NCBI RefSeq assembly: GCF_963678635.1 | Contig: NC_087062.1 | Span: 51,616,028 to 51,680,027, forward strand | Direction of reading: 5' to 3' | Source of the DNA: Symsagittifera roscoffensis | Lineage: Eukaryota; Xenacoelomorpha; Acoela; Convolutidae | DNA: 64,000 nt | Shown: positions 1 through 9,364 of the stretch, in pieces | Layout of the letters: the number at the start of each line of letters is the position of its first letter | Numbering within the stretch: the stretch's first letter is position 1 | Program-made: the position numbers and the translations under genes | Notes under the pieces: generated by a model | Databases searched by the model: none | What the model saw: the letters and a program-made list of their open reading frames with translations, nothing else | What the model was told of the DNA's origin: nothing

Positions 1-768
1 AACCCAAAGAAAAAATTTGGACAATACCATTTCTTTTAGAAAGTCCAAGAAGCAAAGAATTTCAACCACCAGATCTTGAAATTGATTTTTTAATTGATTC
101 AGGAGCAGAATCAAATATAATGGAATGAAATAAAAACCTTACACCCAAAGCTAACACCTCTTGAAACCTCCAGCAAACTAGCAACAGCACAAGGATCAAC
201 ATTAATAAACTACGGAAAAATTCAATTATTTCTTCTCCCCACAAGAACAATGGAGCAAAACAAAATTTTAACCAAACCATTTAAACAAATATTCCATATC
301 ACTGATATTAAACACAATATCATTGGAATACCATTTATCTCTAAATATATACCAACAATCAACATCTTGAATAGTAAAATATTAATCAAAGATAAATATA
401 CAAAAACAAAAGACACATCCCTAACATTTTTTCAAAGATTAAATAAACAACCACCATTCTTTTCAAAAATCTATCCAATATATAACCAACAAAGAAAACA
501 CTTGAAACCACTATCAGGAAACATATACAATTTTTCAATAAAGCAAGTTCACCAATATGATAAAAAACAAAACAAACAAAAATTTTATATGTCAGATTTT
601 GAATTCAAACCTATTCATAAATTTTTCAAAATCACAATCTCATCAATAAAATATTTGAAAAACTCGAATTCAGATATTATTTCCTTACATGTATACAACA
701 ATACACCTTACCAAGTAACATTACCTTTAGGACTTTTAGGCTATTGCGAAACCAACGCTACAATATAA
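1..768 (+). pseudogene. Pol N-terminal part with retropepsin-type aspartic protease, broken
   Basis: This is the processing protease of the Gag-Pol polyprotein. The catalytic motif LIDSGAESN is read with its GAT at 96-98, and a second retropepsin-like motif, NIIGIPF, lies near 316-336. The first part is read in the frame of base 96. A deletion of about 14 bases near 120-130, relative to element B (which has them at about 45807-45827), moves the rest into the frame of base 250. From there the reading frame is the same as that of the RT ORF, apart from one TAA at 766-768 where B reads TCG. So protease, linker and RT were originally one polyprotein, and this copy cannot make it without repair. 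Confidence 0.85.
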
Positions 769-972
769 CCAATACACGAAAAAGCATATCGTGTAAATAA
801 TATACTCCAATTACTAGATATTTGCCAATCCACAATTCTTAATGAAGAATTATCTATAAATAGTATAATAAGTAACGAAAACAGAAATACGGATTATTTC
901 ACAAAAACCCCATATTTCAAACCTACATTCAACATAAGTAACTACACAGAGAGTCAACAGAAATTTTTAACA

Positions 973-3900
973 ATGTTTAATTTCCAACATTCACAAATAA
1001 CACAAGACGAATTTGAAAAACTAGCAATTAAATATTCATCAGTCTATGCAACATCCAAATTTGATGTTGGCAAAATCAGCTCATCACTACATCTCCCATT
1101 AAAACCAGACGCAGTTTTCAAAAAACAAAGAGCAAGTAAAGTACCAATTCACTTACACGATAAAGTGAACAGATTACTCGACTTTTTAGAACAATACAAC
1201 ATTATATCACCAGTAAACAAAGAGGAACAACCAAAAGGCAACACATTTATCAACCCTGTTATCATTCTAGCCAAAGGAGAATCATTAAAAATTGTTCTCG
1301 ATGCTAGATACCTCAACTCACTAATAGATGAATCAAAGTGTAATTGGCCCATTGAACCAATACAAGTTATTTTAACAAAAATAAACGGAAAATACTTTAC
1401 CACCGCCGATATGAATAGTGCATATAATCAAATGCCATTAGATGAACAATCACGACGCTTAACACAATGTGTTATTGGAAACCAACAATACGAATTCAAC
1501 CGCTTATTCTATGGAATATCCATAGGACCAGCAGCATTTTCAGCTTTTATGAGCAAAATTTTTCGACCACTAATACTCAAGAAAAATGCAATCACCTATT
1601 TAGACGATGTTTTTATGCATTCACAGACAAAAGAGGAAATGTTCAATGTTTTAGAACAATATCACCAAATACTTCAGAACGAAAATCTGAAGGCCGCCCC
1701 CGATAAATCACACTTCTTTTTGACAAAAGTTAAATTCTTAGGACATAATATAGAAAGAAAAACAATCACTCCATTGAAATCACGTATAGACGCTATTCAA
1801 AAACTCCAACCACCAACAAATAAAAAGAAAATCCAAGAATTCCTTGGAATGTTAAACTTTTTAAGCAAATATGTTTATAAAATGCAATTATATCTACGAC
1901 CATTCTATAACATACTTAGACAACAAAATAATTTTGAATGGAATACAGAACATCAAGCACGATTTGAAGAAATTAAAAAACTTCTAACTGAACAAATTTC
2001 AAACACAATTCCAGATTCAAATCAACCATTTTATGCAATGTGCGATGCTTCGAACTTTGGCATCGGCGCAGCATTATTACAATCACATAATAGTACAAAT
2101 AAAATGAACCTCATATCAGCAAATTCTCGATTATTCACTCAAGCAGAGCTACGACTCTCAACTCTAATGAGAGAATGTACAGCCATAATATATACACTAA
2201 CAGAATATGAATTTCTGATACTTGGATCAAAACATCCCACAGTTCTATTCACAGACCATAAACCAATCATCTTTCTTTTTACACAAAAGTCTAATCCAAA
2301 CCACCAAGTTTATAGATTTCAACTCATTTTAATGAAATTCCCAAACTTACATATAGTTTGGACCGCAGGAAAAAATCTTGCATTACCAGACACCTTAAGT
2401 CGAAATACGCCACCTGAATTACTTACACGTAAAACCACAGTCGAAATACCCAAAAACATAAATTTCTACCTTGCAGAAAATGAAACATCACCCCGATTGG
2501 AATGCAAATATGCAGTAAAAACTGACGTTGAACAATCACAAATAAATAATTTACAACATTTCCCACTTTATTTAGATTGTCAAAATAATCACTATGAAGT
2601 TGATCTACTTGGAACATCAACTTTTAAACCAATCCCATATTCACAATGGATAAAAAATAACACCCAACAAAAAAGAATAAAACAACACCCGCTTAAAAAA
2701 GACAATTTTTCACTAATTGAAAAAGAAAATTTAACTGATAAAATAAACTTATCAGGACCACAAACAAACGATTCAAAATACACAATAAATCAAGTTTTTG
2801 ACCTCCATGACCCACTTGACACAATACCCTTATCTAAATTAGAAATTGAAAACATTTTTCTCCCCCCAACAGAAACAATTACAATTTCAACACTGAAACA
2901 ATATCAAAACCTTGACCCAGTAATTCGACAACTGAAATCATGGCACAAATATAAAACTAAACCTATCAAAGCAGATTCAACTATTCTAGGAAACAAAACA
3001 CTCCTCCGATATTTTCAAAAATTCAATAATACAACAATTAACGAAAACACAGACCTTCTAGAATACAAACTAAATGAATCTACAGTTCCCTGTCTCCCTT
3101 TAAGTATGATTCTTATAGCTTTTAATATTTCACATACACAAAATATTAAAGGACACTCTGGATCAGAAAAAACATATTCAAATTTTGTACAAAACTTTTA
3201 TTTCCCAAATGCACCAATTTGGATAAAAGTACTATGCAATGACTGTATAGTATGTCAACTAAATAAACCTTACCCAAATCAAAAACAAATAGCACAAAAA
3301 CAAGATTTTAAAGGACAAAGTTTGTACTTTAATCATCGTATCTCATTTGATACCAAAGGACCGATTTCACCCTCATCCGAAGGAAACTCCTACATTATGG
3401 TAATTGTTGACGCATTTACACATTATGTAGCACTTAACCCAGTACCACATTGTAACGCTTATTACGCTTACACAACACTCTATGAACACTGGATAGCAAA
3501 ATTCGGACTACCAGAAATTTTAGTTACAGACAACGGTACAGAATTCATAAATACTGAAATCATCACACTATGTCATTTACATAACATTAAACACAAACCA
3601 CGTACATCTCACGCACCTTGGACAAACGGCTTAGTCGAAGGTATGAACCGTTCATTACAAGAATATCTCAGATGTATCATCAATGGAAATGATACAAGAT
3701 ATACCGAATGGTCAGCAGATGTAAAACTATTTCCCTTAGCATATAATTCACAAATCACGACAACGTTAGGAATGTCACCATATGAAATGGTTTTTAACCA
3801 AAAGCCACGCAAACCAATAATGTTTACAGCAAACTCTCATAAAAACGCACAAGGTTATTGTCAACCAAATAAAGACTCAATTTGTTATAACCTACCATTA

Positions 3901-4629
3901 CATACACACGATGAAGATCATTTTCATCACCCACAAATTCTTAAATTAGCCTCCGGTACACACACCGAATGGATTTTAAACAGAGATAAAAAACACAATG
4001 AAATTTACCAAAAGGTAACAAAAAAGTTGTTACAAAGGCAAAATATTAATGAACAAATAAATTCACGCTTTACACCAGCCTCCGATTTAAAAATTGGAAC
4101 ATTTGTTTTAATACCCAATTTTAATACTCAAAAAAGAATTTCAAAAAAGTTACAACCCCTTCGTAAAGGACCATACCAAATAATTGCAAAACCCACTGAT
4201 GTCACATATAAAATCACCGACTCAGATAAAAAAGAAATCGTTCAACACCGAAATAACCTATTACCTTATTATCCAAAAGAATACGCACTCCGCGAACTAA
4301 CTCAATTATATTCTTTTACAGGTTTAAAAGTTATTCAAAATGACCCACATACGGACAACATAACAAAGGAACAAAATGATATTCACCTCGGAAATCAAAA
4401 TACAAAATCAAACACCACAAAAAACAATACAAAAAATCTCGATCAAAATACATCTCAAAAAGAAAGAAAAAATAGAAAAATGACAGAACAAATAATACCC
4501 CAAGAACAAATCGACAAATCAGAACATAGAGAGTCTTCACGACTTAGAATTCAACCACGTAAAAATTATAAAGTATTCATCCCACAATCTAAAATATTAA
4601 AGAAAGTTGAATTTCAAAAACAACCTTAA
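973..4629 (+). CDS. pol: Pol: reverse transcriptase, RNase H and integrase (1218 aa)
   Basis: The replication and integration enzymes of element A. RT occupies about residues 25-300: the first catalytic Asp is D146 in TTADMNSAY and the active site YLDD is at 209-212. RNase H is about 350-475 (D358 in MCDAS, E401, D428 in FTDHK, and the LPDTLSR end motif near 472). Integrase begins near 715 with a zinc domain (H721, H728, C758, C761). Its catalytic triad is D793, D853 in VTDNGTEF and E889 in TNGLVEG, followed by a GPY-type module near 1066 (KGPYQII). The tail from about 1110 is polar and low in complexity. ATG 973 is simply the first Met after the TAA at 766; the natural protein is released from a longer polyprotein. 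RT-RH-IN order and motifs identify the Ty3 group. All catalytic residues are present, so the enzyme may be functional. Confidence 0.95.
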   Translation: MFNFQHSQITQDEFEKLAIKYSSVYATSKFDVGKISSSLHLPLKPDAVFKKQRASKVPIHLHDKVNRLLDFLEQYNIISPVNKEEQPKGNTFINPVIILAKGESLKIVLDARYLNSLIDESKCNWPIEPIQVILTKINGKYFTTADMNSAYNQMPLDEQSRRLTQCVIGNQQYEFNRLFYGISIGPAAFSAFMSKIFRPLILKKNAITYLDDVFMHSQTKEEMFNVLEQYHQILQNENLKAAPDKSHFFLTKVKFLGHNIERKTITPLKSRIDAIQKLQPPTNKKKIQEFLGMLNFLSKYVYKMQLYLRPFYNILRQQNNFEWNTEHQARFEEIKKLLTEQISNTIPDSNQPFYAMCDASNFGIGAALLQSHNSTNKMNLISANSRLFTQAELRLSTLMRECTAIIYTLTEYEFLILGSKHPTVLFTDHKPIIFLFTQKSNPNHQVYRFQLILMKFPNLHIVWTAGKNLALPDTLSRNTPPELLTRKTTVEIPKNINFYLAENETSPRLECKYAVKTDVEQSQINNLQHFPLYLDCQNNHYEVDLLGTSTFKPIPYSQWIKNNTQQKRIKQHPLKKDNFSLIEKENLTDKINLSGPQTNDSKYTINQVFDLHDPLDTIPLSKLEIENIFLPPTETITISTLKQYQNLDPVIRQLKSWHKYKTKPIKADSTILGNKTLLRYFQKFNNTTINENTDLLEYKLNESTVPCLPLSMILIAFNISHTQNIKGHSGSEKTYSNFVQNFYFPNAPIWIKVLCNDCIVCQLNKPYPNQKQIAQKQDFKGQSLYFNHRISFDTKGPISPSSEGNSYIMVIVDAFTHYVALNPVPHCNAYYAYTTLYEHWIAKFGLPEILVTDNGTEFINTEIITLCHLHNIKHKPRTSHAPWTNGLVEGMNRSLQEYLRCIINGNDTRYTEWSADVKLFPLAYNSQITTTLGMSPYEMVFNQKPRKPIMFTANSHKNAQGYCQPNKDSICYNLPLHTHDEDHFHHPQILKLASGTHTEWILNRDKKHNEIYQKVTKKLLQRQNINEQINSRFTPASDLKIGTFVLIPNFNTQKRISKKLQPLRKGPYQIIAKPTDVTYKITDSDKKEIVQHRNNLLPYYPKEYALRELTQLYSFTGLKVIQNDPHTDNITKEQNDIHLGNQNTKSNTTKNNTKNLDQNTSQKERKNRKMTEQIIPQEQIDKSEHRESSRLRIQPRKNYKVFIPQSKILKKVEFQKQP

Positions 4630-5449
4630 TTCTACATTTAATAATCTTTGCACCTCTGAAACATTTTACACTTTCAATTTTCAAGATAACATGCTGACAA
4701 ACACGCAGCGATTCTAGTTCAAAATTAGCCAATAGGATTCATCCAATCCGTCACCTTCTATAACTTTAACACAAACCAACTAGACGAAAAATATTAAACT
4801 CCAGGCATATCTATAACTATAACTCTACGACCTCCAGGTCAAAAATAAGCAAACCACTCCAACTTGACAACTAAAATAAATATCACCATAATATCATAAC
4901 CCTCCCTTATCTAATAAACCAAAGATCAACAATATTTCCCCAACTCAGACCTGAAATATCCCCCAAACAAATATGTTAAATTAGCCTAAAGTAAAAGAAC
5001 GACCATTTTATTTAGCCTAAAGTATAAAAATCTCAAAAATACCCCAGATCATTTGACAAATGAAAATAAAGACAAAGAAGACCTCCCGATCACCATAAAA
5101 ATTGCCCCCAACAATTTTTTACAAAACTCAACCCACTTGTCAAAAAACTAATAAATAATCCGACCACACTTGAAAATTGCCCCAAACAACAAAAAATATT
5201 CGATCACGAAGCCATTTCTTAAATGCTCTTCTATCAAACAGTCACTAAAATTATCACAAACCTCAAACAATTTTTTACGATACTTGAAACTTTCATAATA
5301 TTTCTTTTTGATATCCTTGAATCTTTTCTAATACTCTTAATCATTTTTTATAATATTTTTTAAAATTTCTACACTATATTCGAACTATTTCTCCAACTTT
5401 CAAAAACCCTTGATTATATCCACAGGTACGATTTATAAAACTTGTCTAA
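4630..5449 (+). other. Non-coding spacer between pol and the small membrane ORF
   Basis: No convincing ORF. A conserved block at about 4803-4845 (around TATCTATAACTATAACT and CCTCCAGGTC) is nearly identical to 53705-53747 in element B, while the flanks are diverged. About 330 bases here, roughly 4900-5230, have no counterpart in B and contain short repeats (TTAGCCTAAAGTA twice, AATTGCCCC-type twice). The position before env suggests a splicing or RNA-handling role, which is inference. Confidence 0.6.
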
Positions 5450-5626
5450 ATGATACGAACTATTTTCAGTAGAACTGATATTTTTCTACTATTTGTAATT
5501 TTCATAACATTTCTATCATCCCTCATTTTGACCATATGCAAATGTATAAAGAAAGCAATCATCACATTCGCTCTAGCAACAATCCTCCTAATTCTTTTCT
5601 TAGAAGAATACTATAATAAACATTAA
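5450..5626 (+). CDS. Small conserved membrane protein (58 aa, two hydrophobic segments)
   Basis: The ORF starts at ATG 5450 and ends at TAA 5624-5626. It shows two hydrophobic stretches (about residues 11-29 and 36-51) joined by a short basic loop containing CKCIKKA, then an acidic-aromatic end, EEYYNKH. Element B keeps the same protein at 54024 with mostly conservative changes, but its start codon is TTG and its frame reads on for another 67 codons. The first 19 bases after the A of the ATG are identical in both copies and end in TTTTCAG, which also looks like a splice acceptor. If that acceptor is used, the Met would be removed. Size and topology recall small viral membrane proteins such as viroporins, but no family is recognised. 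Confidence 0.6.
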   Translation: MIRTIFSRTDIFLLFVIFITFLSSLILTICKCIKKAIITFALATILLILFLEEYYNKH

Positions 5627-5646
5627 CTTTTTCACTAAAAGAATAG

Positions 5647-6780
5647 ACCAAAAAGCTATCAAAAATTGCTACCCAAAAGTCACAAAGTCAGTCTTCACCG
5701 ACATCATCCCAAGATAACCCAACAACACCTTCAACTACCCATAATCCTCAAACATCTACACGAATTTCCTTTCAAGATAACCCATACACTTTTGAAGAAC
5801 GACACGCTCGTTTATCAGAACCACTAGAACCAGTTCAACGACAAGCACCTCTAAGCGAACCAACATATAACTTATACCCAACACTACCACAAGAATTAAG
5901 TAGAATAAGAAATCCTAGTCAAAACCAAAATACAGTCGAAATAAATAGACAAATTATACATCCTCGACGAAACAGAAATTTTCAAACTCCCCGAGTTCAT
6001 TTTGACATACCTCAATCCCCATCACAAAACACTCCAGAAAACCCCATTGGTACATTACCAGAAACCCCTACGCTTCTTTCACAACGTAGCACCTCAAGCC
6101 TACCATCAGATTACTTACGTTCAACACCAACATCTGAACAAATACGTGAAAATCCCTTTAACCCCCCAAACCAGGCATCACGACTACCATATTGGACAAC
6201 ACATTCATTTACACAAGGTGAATTAAATTTAGTCAATGATCCAATAGATATTTCTACGGATACAACAACATCCTCATCACTACCAGAAACATTATCACTA
6301 CCATCAACACCATCAATAAGCCAGATTTCACCACCACCTTTTAACTTAAATTTTCCAAATAATCTCGACGCCAGATATCGAGAACAATCATCAACAAATA
6401 TCCCTTTAAGACTAGATTGGAATACATTTACAGCCCCTCCACCATTATTTGGACAACATCTAGAAAGTAATCGCCTTGACAACTGGGCACTTAATAGATT
6501 ACAATACCGACAAGACATTCACGACGATATCCGTGATCACAATATCCAAATACTCCAACAAAACAGTTTACAATTAAAGTTTGAAATCACAGTTAAATTA
6601 AACAACATTACTCAACATCCCTACCCATTAAACCCACCAAACATAACAGCCCAATCACTACCACCACCATTTATAACCACTGAAGTAATATATAAATACG
6701 ACAGATATACCAAAAAGACAATTGGTTACATCACATTTTATAACCCATACTCAGGATTATCATACACATGTATATTCTAA
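5647..6780 (+). CDS. Start-less 377-codon ORF, Pro/Gln/Ser/Thr-rich, unknown function
   Basis: An uninterrupted frame runs from just after TAG 5644-5646 to TAA 6778-6780 with no ATG (or TTG) codon in it. The N-terminal two thirds are disordered-looking, rich in Pro, Ser, Thr and Gln with Arg patches (IHPRRNRNFQTPRVHF). The last ~120 residues look more structured: a charged possibly helical stretch (LQYRQDIHDDIRDHNIQIL), then a C-terminal segment with alternating aromatic and aliphatic residues. Element B has the homologous frame at about 54240-55336, broken by stops and indels. Expression would need splicing, frameshifting from the small membrane ORF, or a non-AUG start. The last 13 bases overlap the env ORF. 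No family recognised. Confidence 0.6.
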   Translation, partial: TKKLSKIATQKSQSQSSPTSSQDNPTTPSTTHNPQTSTRISFQDNPYTFEERHARLSEPLEPVQRQAPLSEPTYNLYPTLPQELSRIRNPSQNQNTVEINRQIIHPRRNRNFQTPRVHFDIPQSPSQNTPENPIGTLPETPTLLSQRSTSSLPSDYLRSTPTSEQIRENPFNPPNQASRLPYWTTHSFTQGELNLVNDPIDISTDTTTSSSLPETLSLPSTPSISQISPPPFNLNFPNNLDARYREQSSTNIPLRLDWNTFTAPPPLFGQHLESNRLDNWALNRLQYRQDIHDDIRDHNIQILQQNSLQLKFEITVKLNNITQHPYPLNPPNITAQSLPPPFITTEVIYKYDRYTKKTIGYITFYNPYSGLSYTCIF

Positions 6781-8759
6781 AATTATTAACTTTTCTCCAA
6801 CTCCTTTTTCTAGTAATCTCAAATCAGAACATAAACCCTTCTCCCCGCACAGGACCCCAAGATTTATTAGTAACACATTACGATTGTGAAGAAAACGAAC
6901 AAAAAACACTACACAAGTATGCAATAAATCAAGTATCACAGTGCGAAACAGAACCCCAAGCCATAGAAACTACAAATGTAATAGCAACACTTTATTCAAA
7001 AGCCCGAGCAACTACAGTTATAGGATATAAATTCACAGCAACATTTTCTGAAAAGAAAGTACATTGTTCACAAGTCTCAAACGGAAATAAAAACCGACTT
7101 GACCATGAATCATTCTACCAGAGTAATATAGAACGACTTTTACATCTCAATCCCGAAGATTGTAAAAACGAGTTACTCCGACTAAACATCACAAAAAATA
7201 AAAACACAGATCGAAATTTAGTATATTTCCAAGTTTTTTCAGATTCTGTACATCAAGCAGAACTTGAAAGATATCAAGGACATACAAAATTAGATGAAAA
7301 ATACCCATACAACGGCGCACACGGACGATTAACCTATGACATGCACGATAAACACTGGATACCACACATTGGTATAAATGACCCATCAAACTGCAAAGCA
7401 GACACAAAAAATAAAGGATACCAAGAAATAATGTTTTTCGATTGGAAAATACAACTCGAAAAAATACAACTCACACGAGATTTATCAGACAACACAATGA
7501 TTTATCAAGGAATTAGATTACCTTGTAAAAACGACCAAGGTTATTGCGACCCTACAACCAGAACACAAGCAACAATTGTTTGGTTCCCCGAAGACACATG
7601 TACAACATTTCAAGTAGCAAAAATACACGCTCGTATGATAAAATTTCACGAAAAATATTTTATACAATCAATACCATATGAACAAGTAAATCCATTACGA
7701 AAAATAAGTTCTAATTTTCGAAACATTCATAATATAGAAAATAAATTAACACGTTTTCAAATATATCAAGAAAAGGAACTTGCATGTAAATACAGAAACC
7801 CACTTCACAAAACACAATACTCTGAAATATTAGTTGAATACGAAAATGGATTCGACATGACCACTGGAAAAATAAAAGTCGACCCATACGCCACAAGTCA
7901 TCCCCTAAACGAAGGAACATCATATATACCAGTTAATTTTCAAAAGAATACAGGTCAACCTGGTGGACATTTAAAGCCCCAAGACGATCAAAGCACACGT
8001 TTACAAGAACTATCACTAATGAATAGTACATATTTTGGTAATATCCACTATGATATTCACTTAGATATGAAACTAGACTACACGATTAGCCGAATTTTTC
8101 AAGAAATGTCACTCTCCGAATTAGAAACATTACACCAACTATGCGAATTAGAAAGAACACAAATATTACAATCACTTGCACTAGCAGTATTAAAAATACC
8201 CTACGCAGGATATTTACTATCAGGAAATAGATCAAATTTTTTAGACTATGAAGGAAACATCTTATGGTTTTATACTTGTACTAAAAAAGTATCACCACTA
8301 TACGTTTTTGAAGATAAACGATGCTATAAAAGAATCCCTATCTTTTATAAGAATAAAGTACATTTCGTTGACACACTTTCACGAAGAACCTATTTCTGGG
8401 ATACCGCAGTTCCATGTGGATCAGAAAATAGCCACAACGTAGTACAACTAAACCCTGATGAAGATAAATATTACCTTCTCACCCCATATCCCACATTAAT
8501 GCAATCACTCAAAAAATTTTCACCAGAAAGCATTCGCGCTATCGCTCGAAACCCAAATATAGACTTACAATCAATAGGAATAGACTCAAAATCAGATATT
8601 CAACATCACATTAGAACACAACAATTCCAGGAATTATTAACACAAATGGACACAATACAAAGACAATCAATTGACCAAAACTTACGCAAACTTGCCGAAA
8701 CCGCAGGATTTGCAGACATCTATACGCAAGACTATAGCGGATATTTTATGGGACATTAA
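6768..8759 (+). CDS. env: Envelope-like glycoprotein, main part (663 aa)
   Basis: Candidate membrane glycoprotein of the element, the feature that would make it retrovirus-like. It begins with a hydrophobic signal peptide (about residues 1-20) and continues as a Cys-containing ectodomain with several N-glycosylation sequons, including NIT, NST and NRS. The start overlaps the end of the preceding ORF by 13 bases. The stop at 8757-8759 is a frame break: compared with 57250-57270 and 62400-62415 in the later copies, this copy has one extra base near 8745, and the true C-terminus continues in the next frame. No furin-type site or fusion peptide is obvious, and I cannot assign it to the gypsy (baculovirus F-like), phlebovirus-like or gB-like classes. 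The central and C-terminal ectodomain is almost unchanged in protein between A and B despite many silent differences. Confidence 0.8.
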   Translation: MYILKLLTFLQLLFLVISNQNINPSPRTGPQDLLVTHYDCEENEQKTLHKYAINQVSQCETEPQAIETTNVIATLYSKARATTVIGYKFTATFSEKKVHCSQVSNGNKNRLDHESFYQSNIERLLHLNPEDCKNELLRLNITKNKNTDRNLVYFQVFSDSVHQAELERYQGHTKLDEKYPYNGAHGRLTYDMHDKHWIPHIGINDPSNCKADTKNKGYQEIMFFDWKIQLEKIQLTRDLSDNTMIYQGIRLPCKNDQGYCDPTTRTQATIVWFPEDTCTTFQVAKIHARMIKFHEKYFIQSIPYEQVNPLRKISSNFRNIHNIENKLTRFQIYQEKELACKYRNPLHKTQYSEILVEYENGFDMTTGKIKVDPYATSHPLNEGTSYIPVNFQKNTGQPGGHLKPQDDQSTRLQELSLMNSTYFGNIHYDIHLDMKLDYTISRIFQEMSLSELETLHQLCELERTQILQSLALAVLKIPYAGYLLSGNRSNFLDYEGNILWFYTCTKKVSPLYVFEDKRCYKRIPIFYKNKVHFVDTLSRRTYFWDTAVPCGSENSHNVVQLNPDEDKYYLLTPYPTLMQSLKKFSPESIRAIARNPNIDLQSIGIDSKSDIQHHIRTQQFQELLTQMDTIQRQSIDQNLRKLAETAGFADIYTQDYSGYFMGH

Positions 8760-9364
8760 AGATTATATATATCTAAACGGTGAAAAATACCGTCCCCAAG
8801 ATATATCACCTATCAATATTTTTAGCTTTGTTACACTTAAGAATGAAATTCTTGATTTTCTAGGATGGCCCTACTACATCTTAGAAAAACTGACTATTTT
8901 ATACGCAATGTTTAACTTTATTGGATTTCTTTTTTCACTCTTAAAAGGAATCTATAACACATGTGCTATACACACACAAGTCAATAGACAAGCAAGTGTA
9001 GCACGCATACTATTTGCAGGATTTTTTGGAATATTTTCTACATCTATAAACAAAATTCTTTTAGACGCACAAATAAAAGAATATAACACAAAAATACGAC
9101 GAAGAACATAACAATGCAGACACAACACCAACAGCACCACAGTTACCACCCCTACCACATAACCATCCATTATCCCTAGTCCCACGTAATTTTCGAAATT
9201 TAGCCATAACACATAATAATTTTAGACCAACCATATCACAAAGTCCCATCCAACATATAATGCCACACCACTCACAAGATGAAAATACTTATGAACAAAT
9301 TATAGAACAACCCCATACCACCGCTTTTCAGTCTCAAAATAATAATTTTTTTAGCCCACGATGA
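8743..9364 (+). CDS. env: Envelope C-terminus in two shifted frames: membrane anchor and tail
   Basis: Continuation of the envelope. From about 8743 the frame ending at TAA 9109-9111 encodes a juxtamembrane region, a membrane segment (around LYAMFNFIGFLFSLL) and a second hydrophobic patch (ARILFAGFFGIF). An extra A in a run near 9091-9095 (five A here, four in the 62.7-kb copy) shifts it again. The third frame then stays open as a polar tail to TGA 9362-9364, where the ATG of the next ORF (9361) overlaps the stop as ATGA. With both indels ignored, env would be about 870 aa, with its anchor near residue 710. The two breaks could be mutations or homopolymer assembly errors. The later copies have their own early stop (TAA for CAA) in this tail. 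Confidence 0.75.

Noticed and set aside
6111-6518. 135-codon - strand frame inside the start-less ORF
   Set aside because: Antisense shadow of the 5647-6780 frame, without motif.
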